Of a DNA stretch of 64,000 bases, positions 49,156 through 62,700 are shown piece after piece. The position numbers and the translations under genes were made by a program. This DNA is from Hyperoodon ampullatus. Its lineage: Eukaryota > Chordata > Mammalia > Artiodactyla > Ziphiidae. Numbering within the stretch: position 1 is the first letter of the stretch; each line of letters begins with the position of its first letter. The stretch lies in NCBI GenBank assembly GCA_949752795.1, contig CATKHW010000009.1, positions 1,674,001 to 1,738,000 on the forward strand, written 5' to 3'. Below the pieces are notes generated by a model. That model worked only from the letters and a program-made list of their open reading frames with translations. It ran no database searches and was not told the DNA's origin.

Positions 49156-49857
49156 GTAGGTCTTGTCTATTCCTCATTTGCTTTTTGGAACGGTACCTGT
49201 ACTAATATCAAACTCTGGTTTTATGCATCACCCCACCTCTCCTTCCCCCTTAAGCAGGCATAAGAGTGTTTTCTAAATGGGAGACTCTGTTTTCCTTCCT
49301 AAATCAGTTCATGTGTAGCCATGTTTACAGGAACTTCATAAGTGATATCTTATTATAAGTTTCTTTTCCTCGGTGACTTATTTCACTTAGAAACATCGTA
49401 CCTAAATCGACTCATTTTGCTGCTACTGGCCTTATGACATTGATTTCATGGCTGATGGATATTCCATCGTACGTAAGTAACACAATTTCTTGAACCATTT
49501 TTGTCTTTCCAGGGATATTTAATGTGTACCCAGGTTGAGGTTCTTGTAAGCAGTGCAGCCCTAAATTTTGGGGTGGCTCTGTCTTATTGATTTTCAGTTT
49601 TCCCAAGGTATATTCCCTAGAATGGAAGTGCCCTTGGCTCTGTAGCTCTGTTGTTTACTTGTTTTAGGGAACACAATGCACTCCTCCAGAGAGGCAGTTG
49701 GCAATTTACATCCGGCGCATCAGCATAACTAGTCTCCCTGTTCTCCAGGGCCTGTCTTGCCTTTCTGGTTTTTACACATTTTGCGGATGTCCCTTTTGAC
49801 CGGTGGGAAGTGATACTTCTTTGTAGTGCAGATTTGCATTGCCTCCTTGCTTGCTTG
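49156..49857 (-). mobile_element. L1-derived part of a ~1.74-kb unit (representative)
   Basis: Read on the minus strand, this follows an L1 3' end. ORF2 C-terminal sequence runs from about 49850 back to the segment matching GGCTGAGTAATATTCC (here GGCTGATGGATATTCC near 49450), and then 3' UTR sequence runs to about 49160. The 3' UTR order (CTTGTCTATT, ATCAAACTCTGG, TTCCCCCTTAAGCAGGCATAAG, GTGACTTATTTCACTTAG) matches the less-decayed antisense L1 piece at 27945-28131. Divergence is high, and no coding capacity remains. Confidence 0.8.
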
Positions 49858-52249
49858 GCATAAAGGGCATATGCGTTTTCTCCTGAATATATTCAGGAGA
49901 AAACACATACGCCCTTTTTGGCCAAGTGCATTATTGTCGAAGTTGTGCCCCTCTTCCTGTGATTTAAAGGTGATTCCAATGTACCTCTTTAAATCTGTTT
50001 CCTGCATTTCTTGATCGCTTTCCAGTCTGCCTCGTTGCCTTCCCTCAACAGATTTTAGGATGATAGTTGTCCTTTATTACTCTGCCAGTTTGTGAATTGC
50101 TGTGCCCCTGAGCTCCATTTTTCAACTCGTTTTTTGTGAGCTGACCACAAGTCCAAAATTGTGCTTCAGGACCTATACTGGTTCCCGGCGGGTGGCTGAG
50201 ACTTTGGTTAATTCTTCTTCCTGCCGGGAACTTAGAGTGACATTTGCCTGTCCAAATGCGTAACAGCTACTCTCTCATTGGTTCTCCCTCTTCCCTTTCA
50301 TCCTCTGCCAAACTGGCAACCTGTGCGAACCAGGCGGTTAAAGGGTCTGTCTCTCCAAGTTGGGACATTGATAGTAAAGCAGTTGGAAAGTCAAACCGGA
50401 GTGCCAGGAGACGGACAATTAGTTGAGTTTTAGAAACCTTTCGTATTGACAGTGTGTCCATTCTCTAGGTTTCCCGTACATGTTATAGCTGTAGTAATAT
50501 TCCCTTCAACCTGGAGATTTGGGTCTCTAGGAATGTGTGCCACGCATTATTGCTTTAAATGGTCTGCATTTGCTCACCGAATCTCACCAATCCTCTCAGT
50601 CCCAAGGGTCCAGCCTTATGCCACATCCAGCTGTCGTTGTAGATAGGGTCATTCCAGGTTTCATCAGAGCCCCTGAAGGAATTGTAAAAAATTTCGCTGT
50701 TTTTTTGTTTTGTTTTTGAAATTCCTTTTTATAGTGGGTTTGAGCTGATTCTCACTGCCATGTTTATGCCAGTTAGGACACACTTGATTCCCTTACGGAG
50801 ACATATCAATACATAGGTTTTAAGATTCTTACTAGTCAGATATATTCCTCGGCGGGAAATATTGGGGTTTGAGTCCCTTTTTCTGAGTATGGTGTAGGTC
50901 TTGTATATTCCGTATTTAGTTTTTGGAACGGTACATGTACTGATATCAAACTCTGGTTTTATGCATCACCCCACCTCTCCTTCCCCCTTAAGCAGGCATA
51001 AGAATGTTTTCTAAACGTGAGACTCTGTTCTCTTTCCTAACTCACTTCATGTGTAGCTATGTTTACAAGACCTTCATAAGTGATATCTTATGATAAGTTT
51101 CTATTTCTCTGTGACATATTTCACTTAGAATCATCGTACCTGAATCCACCCATTTTGCTGCTTCTGGCCTTATGACATTGATTTCATGGCTGAGGGATAT
51201 TCCATCGTACGGAAATACCACAATTTCTTGAACCATTTTTGTCTTTCCTGGGATATTTCAGGTGTACCCAAGTTGAGGTTCTTGTAAGCAGTGCAGCCCT
51301 AAATTTTGGGGTGGCTCTGTCTTATTCATTTTCAGTTTTCCCAAGGAATATTCCCTAGACTGGAAGTGCACTTGGCTCTGTAGCTCTGTTGTTTACTTGT
51401 TTTAGGGAACACAATGCACTCCTCCAGAGAGGGAGTTGGCAATTTACATCCCGCCCATCAGCATAACTAGGCTCGCTGTTCTCCAGGGCCTGTGTTGCCT
51501 TTCTAGTTTTACACATTTTGCGGATGTCCCTTTTGTCCGGTGGGAAGTGATACTGCTTTGTAGTGCAGATTTGCATTGCCCACTTGCTTGCTCGGTCAAA
51601 AAGGGCGTATGCATTTTCTCCTGAATATATTCAGGGGAAAACACATACGCCCTTTTTGGCCCATTGCATCATTTTCGAAGTTGTGCCCCTCTTCCTGTGC
51701 TTTAAAGGCGATTCCAATGTACCTCTTGAAATATGTTTCCTGCTACTCTGGCTCGCTTTCAAGTCCACCTCATTGCCTTCCCTCAACAGATTTTTGGACG
51801 ATAGTTTTCCTTTATTACTCTGCCAGTTTGTGAATTGCTGTGCCCCTTAGTTCCATTTTTCAACTCGTTTTTTGTGAGCTGACCGCAAGTCCAAAATTTT
51901 GGTTCAGGACCTATACTGGTTCCCGGCGGGTGGCTGAGACTTTGGCTAATACTTCTTCCTGCCAGGAAATTAGAGTGACTAATGCCGGTCCAAATGCCTA
52001 ACAGCTACTCTCTCATTGGTGGTCCATCTTCCTTTTCATCCTCCGCCAAATTGGCAACATGTGAGAACCAGGAGGTTAAACGGGGTTCTGTCTCTCCTTG
52101 TTGGGAGATTGATAGTAAAGCTTTTGGAAATTCAAATCGGAGCACCAGGAAAGGGACTATTAGTTGAGATTTAGAAACCTTTCGTATTCACAGTGTGTCC
52201 ATTCTCTAGGTTTCCTGTGCATGTTATAGCTGTATTAATATTCCCTTCA

Positions 52250-55200
52250 ACCTGGAGAGTTGGGATCCATGGAAAGTGTGCCGCACATTATTGCTCTAAA
52301 TGGTATGCATTTGCTCACCGACACTCACCAATCCTCTCAGTCCCAAGTGTCCAGCCTTATGCCACATCCAGCTGTCATTGTAGATAAGGTCATTCCAGGT
52401 TTCATCAGAGCCCCTGTAGGAATTGTAAAGAATTTCCCTGTTTTTTTGTTTTGTTATTGAAATACCTCCTTAGTGGGTTTGAGCTGATTCTCACTGCCAT
52501 GTTTATGCCAATCTAGACACACTTGATTCTCTTGTGGAGACATATAGATACATAGCTTTTAAGATTTTTACTAGTCAGATATATTCCCCTGCGGGAAATA
52601 TGGGGTTTTGAGTCCCTTGAACTGAGGAAAGTTTAGGTCTTGTCTATTCCGTAATTGGATTTTGGAACTGTACCTGTATTAATATCAATCTCTGGTTTTA
52701 TGCATCACCCCACCTCTCCTTCCCCCTTAAGAAGGCATAAGGGTGTTTTCTGAATGTGAGACTCTGTTCTCTTTCCTAACTCACTTCATGTGTAGCCATG
52801 TTTACAGGACCTTCATAAGTGATATCTTATGATAAGTTTCTTTTTCTCTGTGACTTATTTCACTTAGAATCATCGTACCTGAATCCACTCATTCTGCTGC
52901 TACTGGCCTTATGACATTGATTTCATGGCTGAGGGATATTCCATCGTACGTAAGTACCACAATTTCTTGAACCATTTTTGTCTTTCCTGGGATATTTCAG
53001 GTGTACCCAAGTTGAGGTTCTTGTAAGCAGTGCAGCCCTAAATTTTGGGGTGGCTCTGTCTTATTCATTTTCAGTTTTCCCAAGGTATATTCCCTAGACT
53101 GGAAGTGCCCTTGGCTCTGTAGCTCTGTTGTTTACTTGGTTTAGGGAACACAATGCACTCCTCCAGAGAGGCAGTTGGCAATTTACATTCCGCCCATCAG
53201 CATAAATAGGCTCCCTGTTCTCCAGGGCCTGTTTTGCCTTTCTATTTTAACACATATTGCGGATGTCCCTTTTGGCCGGTGGGAAGTGATACTGCTTTGT
53301 AAGGCAGATTTGCATTGCCCACTTGCTTGCTCGGCCAAAAAGAGTGTATGCTTTTTCTCCTGAATATATTCAGGAGAAAACGCATACGCCCTTTTTGGCC
53401 CATTGCATCATTGCCGAAGTTGTGCACCTCTTCCTGTGCATTAAAGGCGATTCCAATGTATCTTTTGAAATCTGTTTCCTGCTATTCTGGCTCGCTTTCA
53501 AGTCCAACTCGTTGCCTTCCCTCAACAGATTTTTGGACGTTAGTTTTCCTTTATTACTGTGCCCGTTTGTGAATTGCTGTGCCCCTGAGGTCCATTTTTC
53601 AACTCGTTTTTTGTGAGCTGAGTGCAAGTCCAAAATTTTGGTTCAGGACCTATACTGGTTCCCGGCAGGTGGCTGAGACTTTGATTAATTCTTCTTCCTG
53701 CCGGGAAATTAGAGTGAAATGGGCCCATCCAAATGCCTAACAGCTACTCTCTCATTGGTTCTCCATCTTACCTTTCATCCTCTGCCAATTGGCAACATGT
53801 GAGAACCAGGAGGTTAAAGGGGCTGTCTCTCCAAGTTGGGAGATTGATAGTAAAGCAGTTGGAAATTCAAACCTTAGAACCAGTAGAGGGACTATTAGTT
53901 GAGTTTTAAAAACCTTTCGTATTCACCGTGTGTCCATTCTCTAGGTTTACCATACATGTTATAGCTGTAGTAGTATTCCCTTCAACCTGGAGAGTTGGGA
54001 CCATTGGAATGTGTGCCACGCATTATTGCTTTAAATGGTCTGCATTTGCTAACCGAATCTCACCAATCCTCTCAGTCCCAAGTGTCCAGACTTATGCCAC
54101 CTCCAGCTGTCGTTGTAGATAGGGTCATTCCAGGTTTCATCAGAGACCCTGAAGGAATTGTAAAGAATTTCCCTGTTTTTTGTTTTGTTTTTGAAATTCC
54201 TTTTTATAGTGGGTTTGAGCTGATTCTCACTCCATGTTTCTGCCAGTCTAGACACACTTGATTCCCTGATGGAGACATATCAATACATAGGTTTTAAGAT
54301 TCTTACTAGTCATATATAATCCTGTGCCGGAAATATGGGGTTTTGAGTCCCGTTCACTGAGGAAGGTGTACGGATTGTCTCCTCCGTAGTTGGTTTTTTG
54401 AACGGTACCTATACTAATATCAAACTCTGGTTTTATGCATCACCCCACCTCTCCTTCCCCCTTAAGCAGGCAGAAGAGTGTTTTCTAAATGTGAGACTCT
54501 GTTCTCTTTCCTAACTCGGTGCATGTGTAGCCATGTTTACAGGACCTTCTTAAGAGATATCTTATGATAAGTTTCTTTTTCTCTGTGACTTATTTCACTT
54601 AGAATCTTCGTACCTGAATCCACTCATTTTGCTGCTAGTGGTCTTATGACATTGATTTCATGGCTGAGGGATATTCCATCCTATGTAAGTACCACAATTA
54701 CTTGAACCATTTTTGTCTTTCCTGGCACATTTATGGTGTACCCAAGTTGAGGTTCTTGTAAGCAGAGCAGCCCTAAATTTTGGGGTGGCTCTGTCTTATT
54801 GATTTTCATATCTCCCAAGATATATTCCATAGACTGGAAGTGCCCTTGGCTCTGGAGCTCTGTTTTTTTACTTGTTTTAGCGAACACAATGCACTCCTCC
54901 AGAGAGGCAATTGGCAATTTACATCCTGCCCATCAGCATAAGTAGGCTCCCTGTTCTCCAGGGCATGTCTTGCCTTTCTGGTTTTAAAACATTTTGCGAT
55001 GTCCGTTTTGACCGGTGGGAAGTGATCCTTCTTTGTAGTGCAGATTTGCATTGCCTCCTTGCTTGCTTGGCATAAAGGGCGTATGCGTTTTCTCCTGAAT
55101 ATATTCAGGAGAAATCGCACACGCCCTGTTTGGCCAAGTGGATCATTGTCGAAGTTGTGCCCCTCTTCCTGTGCTTTAAGGGCGATTCCAAATTACCTCT

Positions 55201-55390
55201 TGAAATCTGTTTCCTGCTATTCTGGTCCACTTTCAAGTCCACCTCGTTGCCTTCTCTCAACAGATTTTTGGATGATAGTTGTCCTTTATTACTCTGCCAG
55301 TTTGTCAATTGCAGTGCCCCTGAGTTCCATTTTTCAACTCGTTTTTTGTGAGCTGACCGCAAGTCCAAAATTTTGGTACAGGACCTATAC
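52250..55390. repeat. Right copy of the 6.95-kb-spaced duplication in block II
   Basis: Partner of 45300-48440, offset by four units. Beyond about 55400 it instead follows the version with GGCTAATACTTCTTCC, seen also at 51940 and 57160, which shows mosaic exchange between units. Confidence 0.8.
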
Positions 55391-58300
55391 TGGTTCCCGG
55401 CGGGTGGCTGAGACTTTGGCTAATACTTCTTCCTGCCAGGAAAATAGAGTGACTAATGCCGGTCCAAATGCCTAACAGCTACTCTCTCATTGGTTGTCCA
55501 ACTTCCCTTTCATCCTCCGCCAAATAGGCAACATGTGAGAACCAGGAGGTTAAAGGGGGGTCTGTCTCTCCAAGTTGGGAGATTGATAGTAAAGCATTTG
55601 GAAATTCAAATCGGAGCACCAGGAAAGGGACTACTAGTTGAGTTTTATAAACCTTTCGTATTCACAGTGTGTCCATTCTCTAGGTTTCCCGTACATGTTA
55701 TAGCTGTAGTAATATTCCCTTCAACCTGGAGAGTTGGGACCCGTGGAATGTGTGCCACGCATTATTGATTTAAATGGTCTGCATTTGCTCACCGAATCTC
55801 ACCAATCCCCTCAGTCCCAAGTGTCCTGCCTTATGCCACATCCAGCTTTCTTTGTAGATAAGGTCATTCCAGGTTTCATCAGAGCCCCTGAAGGAATTGT
55901 AAAGAATTTACCTGTTTTTTTGTTTTGTTTTTGTACTTCCTTTTTATAGTGGGTTTTATCTGATTCTCACTGCCATGTTTAAGCCAGTTAGGACACACTT
56001 GATTCCCTTACAGAGACATATCAATACATAGGTTTGAAGATTCTTACTAAGCAGATATATTCCTCTGCGGGAAATATGGGGTTTTGAGTCCCTTTCACTG
56101 AGGAAGATGTAGGGATTGTCTCTTCCGTAGTTGGTTTTTGGAACGGTACATGTACTAATATCAAAGTCTGGTTTTATGCATGACCCCACCTCTCCTTCCC
56201 CCTTAAGCAGGCATAAGAGTGTTTTCTAAATGTGAGACTCTGTTCTGTTTCCTAACTCAGTTCATGTGTAGCCTAGTTGACAGGACCTTCATAAGTGATA
56301 TCTCATGATAAGTTTCTATTTATCTGTGGATTATTTCACCTAGAATCATCGTACCTGAATCCACTCATTTTGCTGCTACTGGCCTTATGACATTGATTTC
56401 ATGGCTGAGGGATATTACATCGTATGGAAATACCACAATTTCTTGAACCATTTTTGTCTTTCCTGGGATATTTCAGGTGTACCCAAGTTGAGGTTCTTGT
56501 AAGCAGTGCAGCCCTAAATTTTGGGGTGGCTCTGTCTTATTCATTTTCAGTTTTCCCAAGGAATATTCCCTAGACTGGAAGTGCCCTTGGCTCTGTAGCT
56601 CTGTTGTTTACTTGTTTTAGGGAACACAATGCACTCCGCCATAGAGGGAGTTGGCAATTTACATCCCGCCCATCAGCATAACTAGGCTCCCTGTTCTCCA
56701 GGGCCTGTGTTGCCTTTATAGTTTTAACACATTTTGCGGATGTCCCTTTTGTCCGGTGGGAAGTGATACTGCTTTGTAGTGCAGATTTGAATTGCCCGCT
56801 TGCTTGATTGGCAAAAAAGGGCGTATGCATTTTCTCCTGAATATATTCAGGAGAAAACGCATATGCACTTTTTGGCCTATTGCATCATTGTCGAATTTGT
56901 GCCACTCTTCCTGTGCTTTAAAGGCGATTCCAATTTTCCTCTTGAAATCTGTTTCCTGCTATTCTGGCTCGCTTTCAGTCCACCTCGTTGCCTTCCCTCA
57001 ACAGATTTTTGGACGATAGTTTTCCTTTATTACTCTGCCAGTTTGTGAATTGCTGGGCCCCTGAGCTCCATTTTTCAACTCGTTTTTTGTGAGCTGACCG
57101 CAAGTCCAAAATTTTCGTTCAGGACCTATACTGGTTCCCGGTGGGTGGCTGAGACTTTGGCTAATACTTCTTCCTGCCAGGAAATTAGCGTGACTAAAGC
57201 CGGTCCAAATGCCTAACAGCTACTTTCTCATTGGTTGTCCATCTTCCCTTTCATCCTCCGCCAAATTGGCAACATGTGAGAACCAGGAGGTTAAAGGGGG
57301 GGCTGTATCTCCAAGTTGGGAGATTGATAGTAAAGCATTTGGAAATTCAAATCGAAGCACCAGGAGAGGGACTATTAGTTGAGTTTTAGAAACCTTTCGT
57401 ATTCACAGTGTGTCCATTCTCTAGGTTTCCCGTACATGTTATAGCTGTAGTAATATTCCCTTCAACCTGGAGAGTTGGGAACCATGGAATGTGTGCCACA
57501 CATTATTGCTCTAAATTGTCTGCATTTGCTCACCGAATCTCACCAATCCTCTCAGTCCCAAGTGTCCATCCTTATGCAACATCCAGCTGTCATTGTAGAT
57601 AGGGTCATTCCAGGTTTCATCAGAGCCCCTGAAGGAATTGTAAAGAATTTACCTGATTTTTTGTTTTGTTTGTGAAATTCCTTTTTATATAAGTGAGTTT
57701 GAGCTGATTCTCACTGCCATGTTTTTGTGAGTCTCACACACTTGATTCCCTTATGGAGACCTATCAATACATTGGTTTTAAGATTCTTACTAGTCAGATA
57801 TATTCCTCTGCGGGTAATATGGGGTTTTAAGTACCTTTCACTTAGGAAGTTGTAGGTCTTTTCTATTCCGTAGTTGGTTTTTGGAATGGTACATGTACTA
57901 ATAGCAAACTCTGGTTTTATGCATCACCCCACCTCTCCTTCTACCTTAAGCAGGCAAAAGAGTGTTTTCTAAATGTGAGACTCTATTCTCTTTCCTAACT
58001 CAGTTCAGGTATAGCCATGTTTACAGGACCTTCATAAGTGATATCTTATGATAAGTATATTTATCTCTGTGACTTATTTCACTTAGAATCATCGTACCTG
58101 AATCAACTGATTTTGCTGCTACTGTCCTTGTGACATTGATTTCATGGCTGAGGGATATTCCATCGTATGCAAGTACCAAAATTTTTTGAAATATTTTTGT
58201 CTTTCCTGAGATACTTAAGGTGTACTTTAGTTGAGGTTCTTGTAAGCAGTGCAGCCCTAAATTTTGGGGTGAATCTGTCTTATTGATTTTCAGTTTTCCC

Positions 58301-59787
58301 AAGGTATATTCCCTAGACTGGAAGTGCCCGTGGCTCTGTAGCTCTGTTGTTACCTGTTTTAGGGAACACATTGCACTCCTCCAGAGAGGCTGTTGACAGT
58401 TTAGATCGTGCCCATCAGCATAACTAGGCTCCCTGTTCTCCAGGGCCTGTCTTGCCTTTCTGGTTTTTACACATTTTGCGGATGTCCCTTTTGACCGGTG
58501 GGAAGTGATACTTCTTTGTAGTGCAGATTTGCATTGCCCGCTTGCTTGCTGGGCTAAAAAGGGCATATGCGTTTTTTCCTGAATATATTCTGGAGAAAAC
58601 GCATATGCACTTTTTGGCCAAGTGCATCATTGTCGACAATGAGCCCCTCTTGCTGTGCTTAAAAGGTGATTCCAAAGTACCTCTTGAAATTTGTTTCATG
58701 CTATTGTGCCTCGTTTTCAAGTCCGCCTCATTGCCAACCCTCAACAGATTTTTGGACGATAGTTGTCCTTTATTACGCTGCCAGTTTGTGAATTGCTGTG
58801 CCTCAGAGCTCCATTTTTCAACTCGTTTTTTGTAAGCTGACAGCAAATCCACAATTTTGGTTGAGGACCTATACTGGTTCCTGGCGGGTGGCTGAGACTT
58901 TGGTTAATTTTTCTTCCTGACGGGAAATTAGAGTGACATGTGCCCGTCCAAATGTCTCACAGCTACTCTCTCATTGGTTCTCCCTCTTCCCTTTCATCCT
59001 CTGCCAAATTGGCAACCTGTGCGAACCAGGAGGTTAAAGGGTCTGTCTCTCCAAGTTGGGAGATTGATAGTAAAGCAGTTGGAAACTCAAACCAGAGCAC
59101 CAGGATAGGGACTATTAGTTGAGTTTTAGAATACTTTCGTATTCACAGTGTGTCCATTCTCTACGTTTCCCAAACATGTTATAACTGTAGTGATATTCCC
59201 TTTTACCTGTCGAGTTGGGACCCATGGAATTGGTGGCATGCATTATTGCTTTAAATGGTCTGCATTTTCTCATCCAATCTCACCAATCCTCTCAGTTCCA
59301 AGTGTCCAGCCTTATGTCTCATCCAGCTGTCATTTTAGATGGGGTCATTCCAGGTTTCATCAGAACACCTGAAGGAATTGTGTTAGAATTTCACTGTTTT
59401 TTTGTTTTGTTTTTGAAATTCATTTATATAATGAGGTTGAGCTGATTTTCACTGACGTGTTTATTCCGGTCTAGACACACTTGATTCCCTTACGGAGACA
59501 TATCAATACGTAGGTATTAAGATTCTTACTAGTCAGATATATTCCTCTGCGGGAATAGGGCTGTTGAGTCCTGTTCACTAAGAAAGGAGCAGGTCTTTTC
59601 TCTTCTGTATTTGGATTATGCAACGGTACCTGTGCTAATATCACACTCTGGTTTTGTGCATTTCCCCACCTCTCCGTTCCCCTTAAGCAGGAATAAGTAC
59701 GTTTTCTAAATGTGAGACGCTGTTCTCTTTCCTAATTCTGTTCATGTGTAGCCATGTTTACATTTCCTTCATAAGTGATATCTTATG

Positions 59788-62700
59788 TCAGAATGCTCCA
59801 CGGCTCTTGTCATCATAATGCTCCATGATGCTCGTCATCACAATTATCCATGGACTTCTCATCACAATTTTCCACTGTCTTGCCATTACATTGCTCCATG
59901 CCCTCGTCATCACAATGTTCCATGGCACTTGTCATCACAATTCTCCACCTCTTTGTCATCACAATCCTCGATGACACTTCTCATCACAATGTTACATGCT
60001 CTTGTCATCACAATTCTAAATGCACTTGTCATCGCAATGCTCCCTGACCCATGTCATAGCAAGCTCCATATGCTTGTCATCACAATGCTTCATGACATTT
60101 TTATAAAAATTCTCAATGTCCCTTGTCATCACAATGCTGCATGCCAATGTCATCACAATGCTCCAAGACACTTGTCATCACAATGCTCCAAGCCCTTGTC
60201 ATCACAATGCCCCATGCCCTTGTCATCACAATGCTCCATGACCTCTGTCATCACAATGTTCCGTGACACCTGTCATCACAATGCTCCATGCCCCTTGTCA
60301 GTACAGTGCTCCATGATGCTCGTCATCACAATTACCCAAGGTCTTCTCATCACAATGCTTCAGGGTTTTACCATCACAATGCTCCATGCCCTGGTCATCT
60401 CAATGCTCCATGTCCCTTGTCATCACAATTCTCCACGTCCTTGTCATCACAGTGCTCCCTGACACTTCTCCTCACAATGTTATATGCTCTTGTCATCACA
60501 ATTCTGCATGCACTTGTCATCACAATGCTCCAGGACCCCTGTCATAGCAAGCTCCATGCGCTTGTCATCACAATGTTTCGAGATCTGGTCATTAAAATTC
60601 TCAATGGCCCTTGTCATCACAGTGATCCATGCCATTGTCATCGCAATGCTTCTTTACCTTTGTCATCACAATCCTCCATGACACTTGGCATCACAATGCT
60701 CCATGTCATTGGCATCACAATGGAACATGACATATGTCATCACAATGCTCCCTGACACCTGTCTTAACAATAATCCATGACGTTGTCATCACAATGCTCC
60801 ATGCCGTTGTCATCACAATGCTCCATGACACTTGTCATCACAATGCTCCAAGCCCATGTCTTCACAATACTCCATGCCCTTGTCATCACAATGCTCCATG
60901 CCTATCTGAGCACAATACGCAAAGAAACTTGTCATCACAATTCTCCATGCGCTTGTCAACACAATGCTCCACCAGCTTTTCATCACAATGCTCCATGAAC
61001 TTCTCATCAAAATGCGCTGTCACCACTGATATCACACTGTTCCATAACTAGTCATCACAAGACTCCCTCACCCTTCTCATCACAATGTTCCATGACCCCT
61101 GTCATCACAATACTACATGCACTTATCATCACAGTGCTCCATGACCCCTGACCTCACAATGCTCCAAAACACATGTCATCAAAATGCTCCATAACTTTTG
61201 TCATCACAAAGCTCAATGACCCTTGGCATCACAATGCTCCATGTCATTGTCATCACAATGCTCCAGGAACCTTCTCATCACATTGCTCCATGCCCTTGTC
61301 ATCACAAATGGCCATGACGCTTGTCATCACATTGTTCGATGCCCTTCTCATAACAATGCTCCATCCCCTTGTCATTACAGTCCTCTATGAACCCTGTACA
61401 ACAGTGTTCCAGGCCCTTGTCATCACAATGCTCCAGGTCCATTCTCATCACAATAATCCATGAAACATTTCAGACCAATGCCCCATGGCCTTGTCATCAC
61501 AAGGCTCCATTACTCCTGTCATAACAATGCTCCATGATCGCAGTCATCACAATGTTCCACAGCCTTGTCATCACAAGGCTCCATGACCCTTGTCATCACA
61601 AGGCTCCATACACATGAAATCACAATGCTCCATGCCCGTGTCATCACAAAGCTCCATGATGCATGTCTTCAGAATGCTCCATGGCTTTCTCATCACAATG
61701 CACCATTCCCTTGTCATCAGAATGCTCCACGACACCTGAAATCACAATGCTCATTGCCCATTTTCATTAGAATGCTCCATGAGAATGTCATCACAAGGCT
61801 CCATGGTTTTCTCATGACAATGCTCCAGGACCTTGTCATCACAATGCTCCTTTCTCTTGTCATCACATTGCTCCAGGACCTTTTCATCACAATGCTCCTT
61901 TCTCTTGTCATCACAATGCTCCATGACTCCTGTCATCACAATACTCCATGAACATTTTCAGCACAGTGTTCCATGACATTCTCATCACAGCGCTCCTTGA
62001 CCCCTGTCATCACAATGCTCCATGACCAATGTCATCACAATCCTCCATGACCCCTGACAACACAATGATCCGGGACACTTGTCATCAAAATGCTCCATGA
62101 CACTTGTCATCACAATGATCCATGCCCTTGTCATCACAATGTGCCATGCCCACTGTCATCACAATAATCCATGAGACTTGTCAGATTAATGTTCCATGCC
62201 CTTGTCATCACAATGCACCATGACAAATGTCATCACAATGCTCCGTGACTCCAGTCATCACAATGCTTCAGGACCTTTGTCATCACAATGGTCCATGCCC
62301 TGGTCACACAAGGCTCTGTCATCTTTGTCACCACAATGCTCCATGCCCTTGTCATCACAATGCTCCATGCCCACTGTCATCACAATAATCCATGAAAATT
62401 GTCAGACCAATGATCCTTGCCCTCGTCACACGAGGCTCTGTGATCTTTGTCACCACAATGCTCCATGAAATTTTCTTCACAATGCTCTGTGTCCCTTGTC
62501 ATCACAATGCTCCATGCCTTTGTCAGCACAATGCTCCATGACACTTGTCATCACAAGGCTCCATGGCCCTCTCATCACAATGCTCCAGGACCTTCTCATC
62601 GCATTACTCCATTCCTTTCTCATCACAATGCTCCATGACACCTGTCATCCCAGTATTCCATGAATATTTTCAGCCCAGTGCTCCATGACCTTCTCTTCAC

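Larger units (their letters stand above)
35041..59787. repeat. ~1.74-kb satellite array, block II (14 units)
   Basis: About 24.7 kb of head-to-tail units. Palindrome centres are near 35903, 37736, 39474, 41208, 42943, 44680, 46418, 48153, 49889, 51627, 53366, 55101, 56843 and 58585. After the first interval (1833 bp, enlarged by a local duplication) the spacing is 1734-1742 bp. Each unit holds antisense L1 3' UTR plus ORF2 end, the palindrome, and about 0.9 kb of sequence I cannot assign. Units from 37.7 kb onward are highly similar. The period and L1 content agree with the common cetacean satellite known from heterochromatin. The many short open frames on both strands are copies of the same non-coding sequence. 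Confidence 0.93.

Noticed and set aside
54806..55475. Repeated 60-145-residue frames on both strands of the ~1.74-kb satellite, for example those beginning MQICIA or ending SLWNISWEI
   Set aside because: The same frames recur with stops and shifts from unit to unit. They overlap antisense L1 and palindrome sequence, and no frame is kept in all units.
23473..59787. CENP-B box in the ~1.74-kb satellite
   Set aside because: I looked by eye for the TTCG-N4-A-N2-CGGG pattern around TTTCGTATTCACAG and other TTCG sites and found no match. A computed scan would be needed to exclude it fully.
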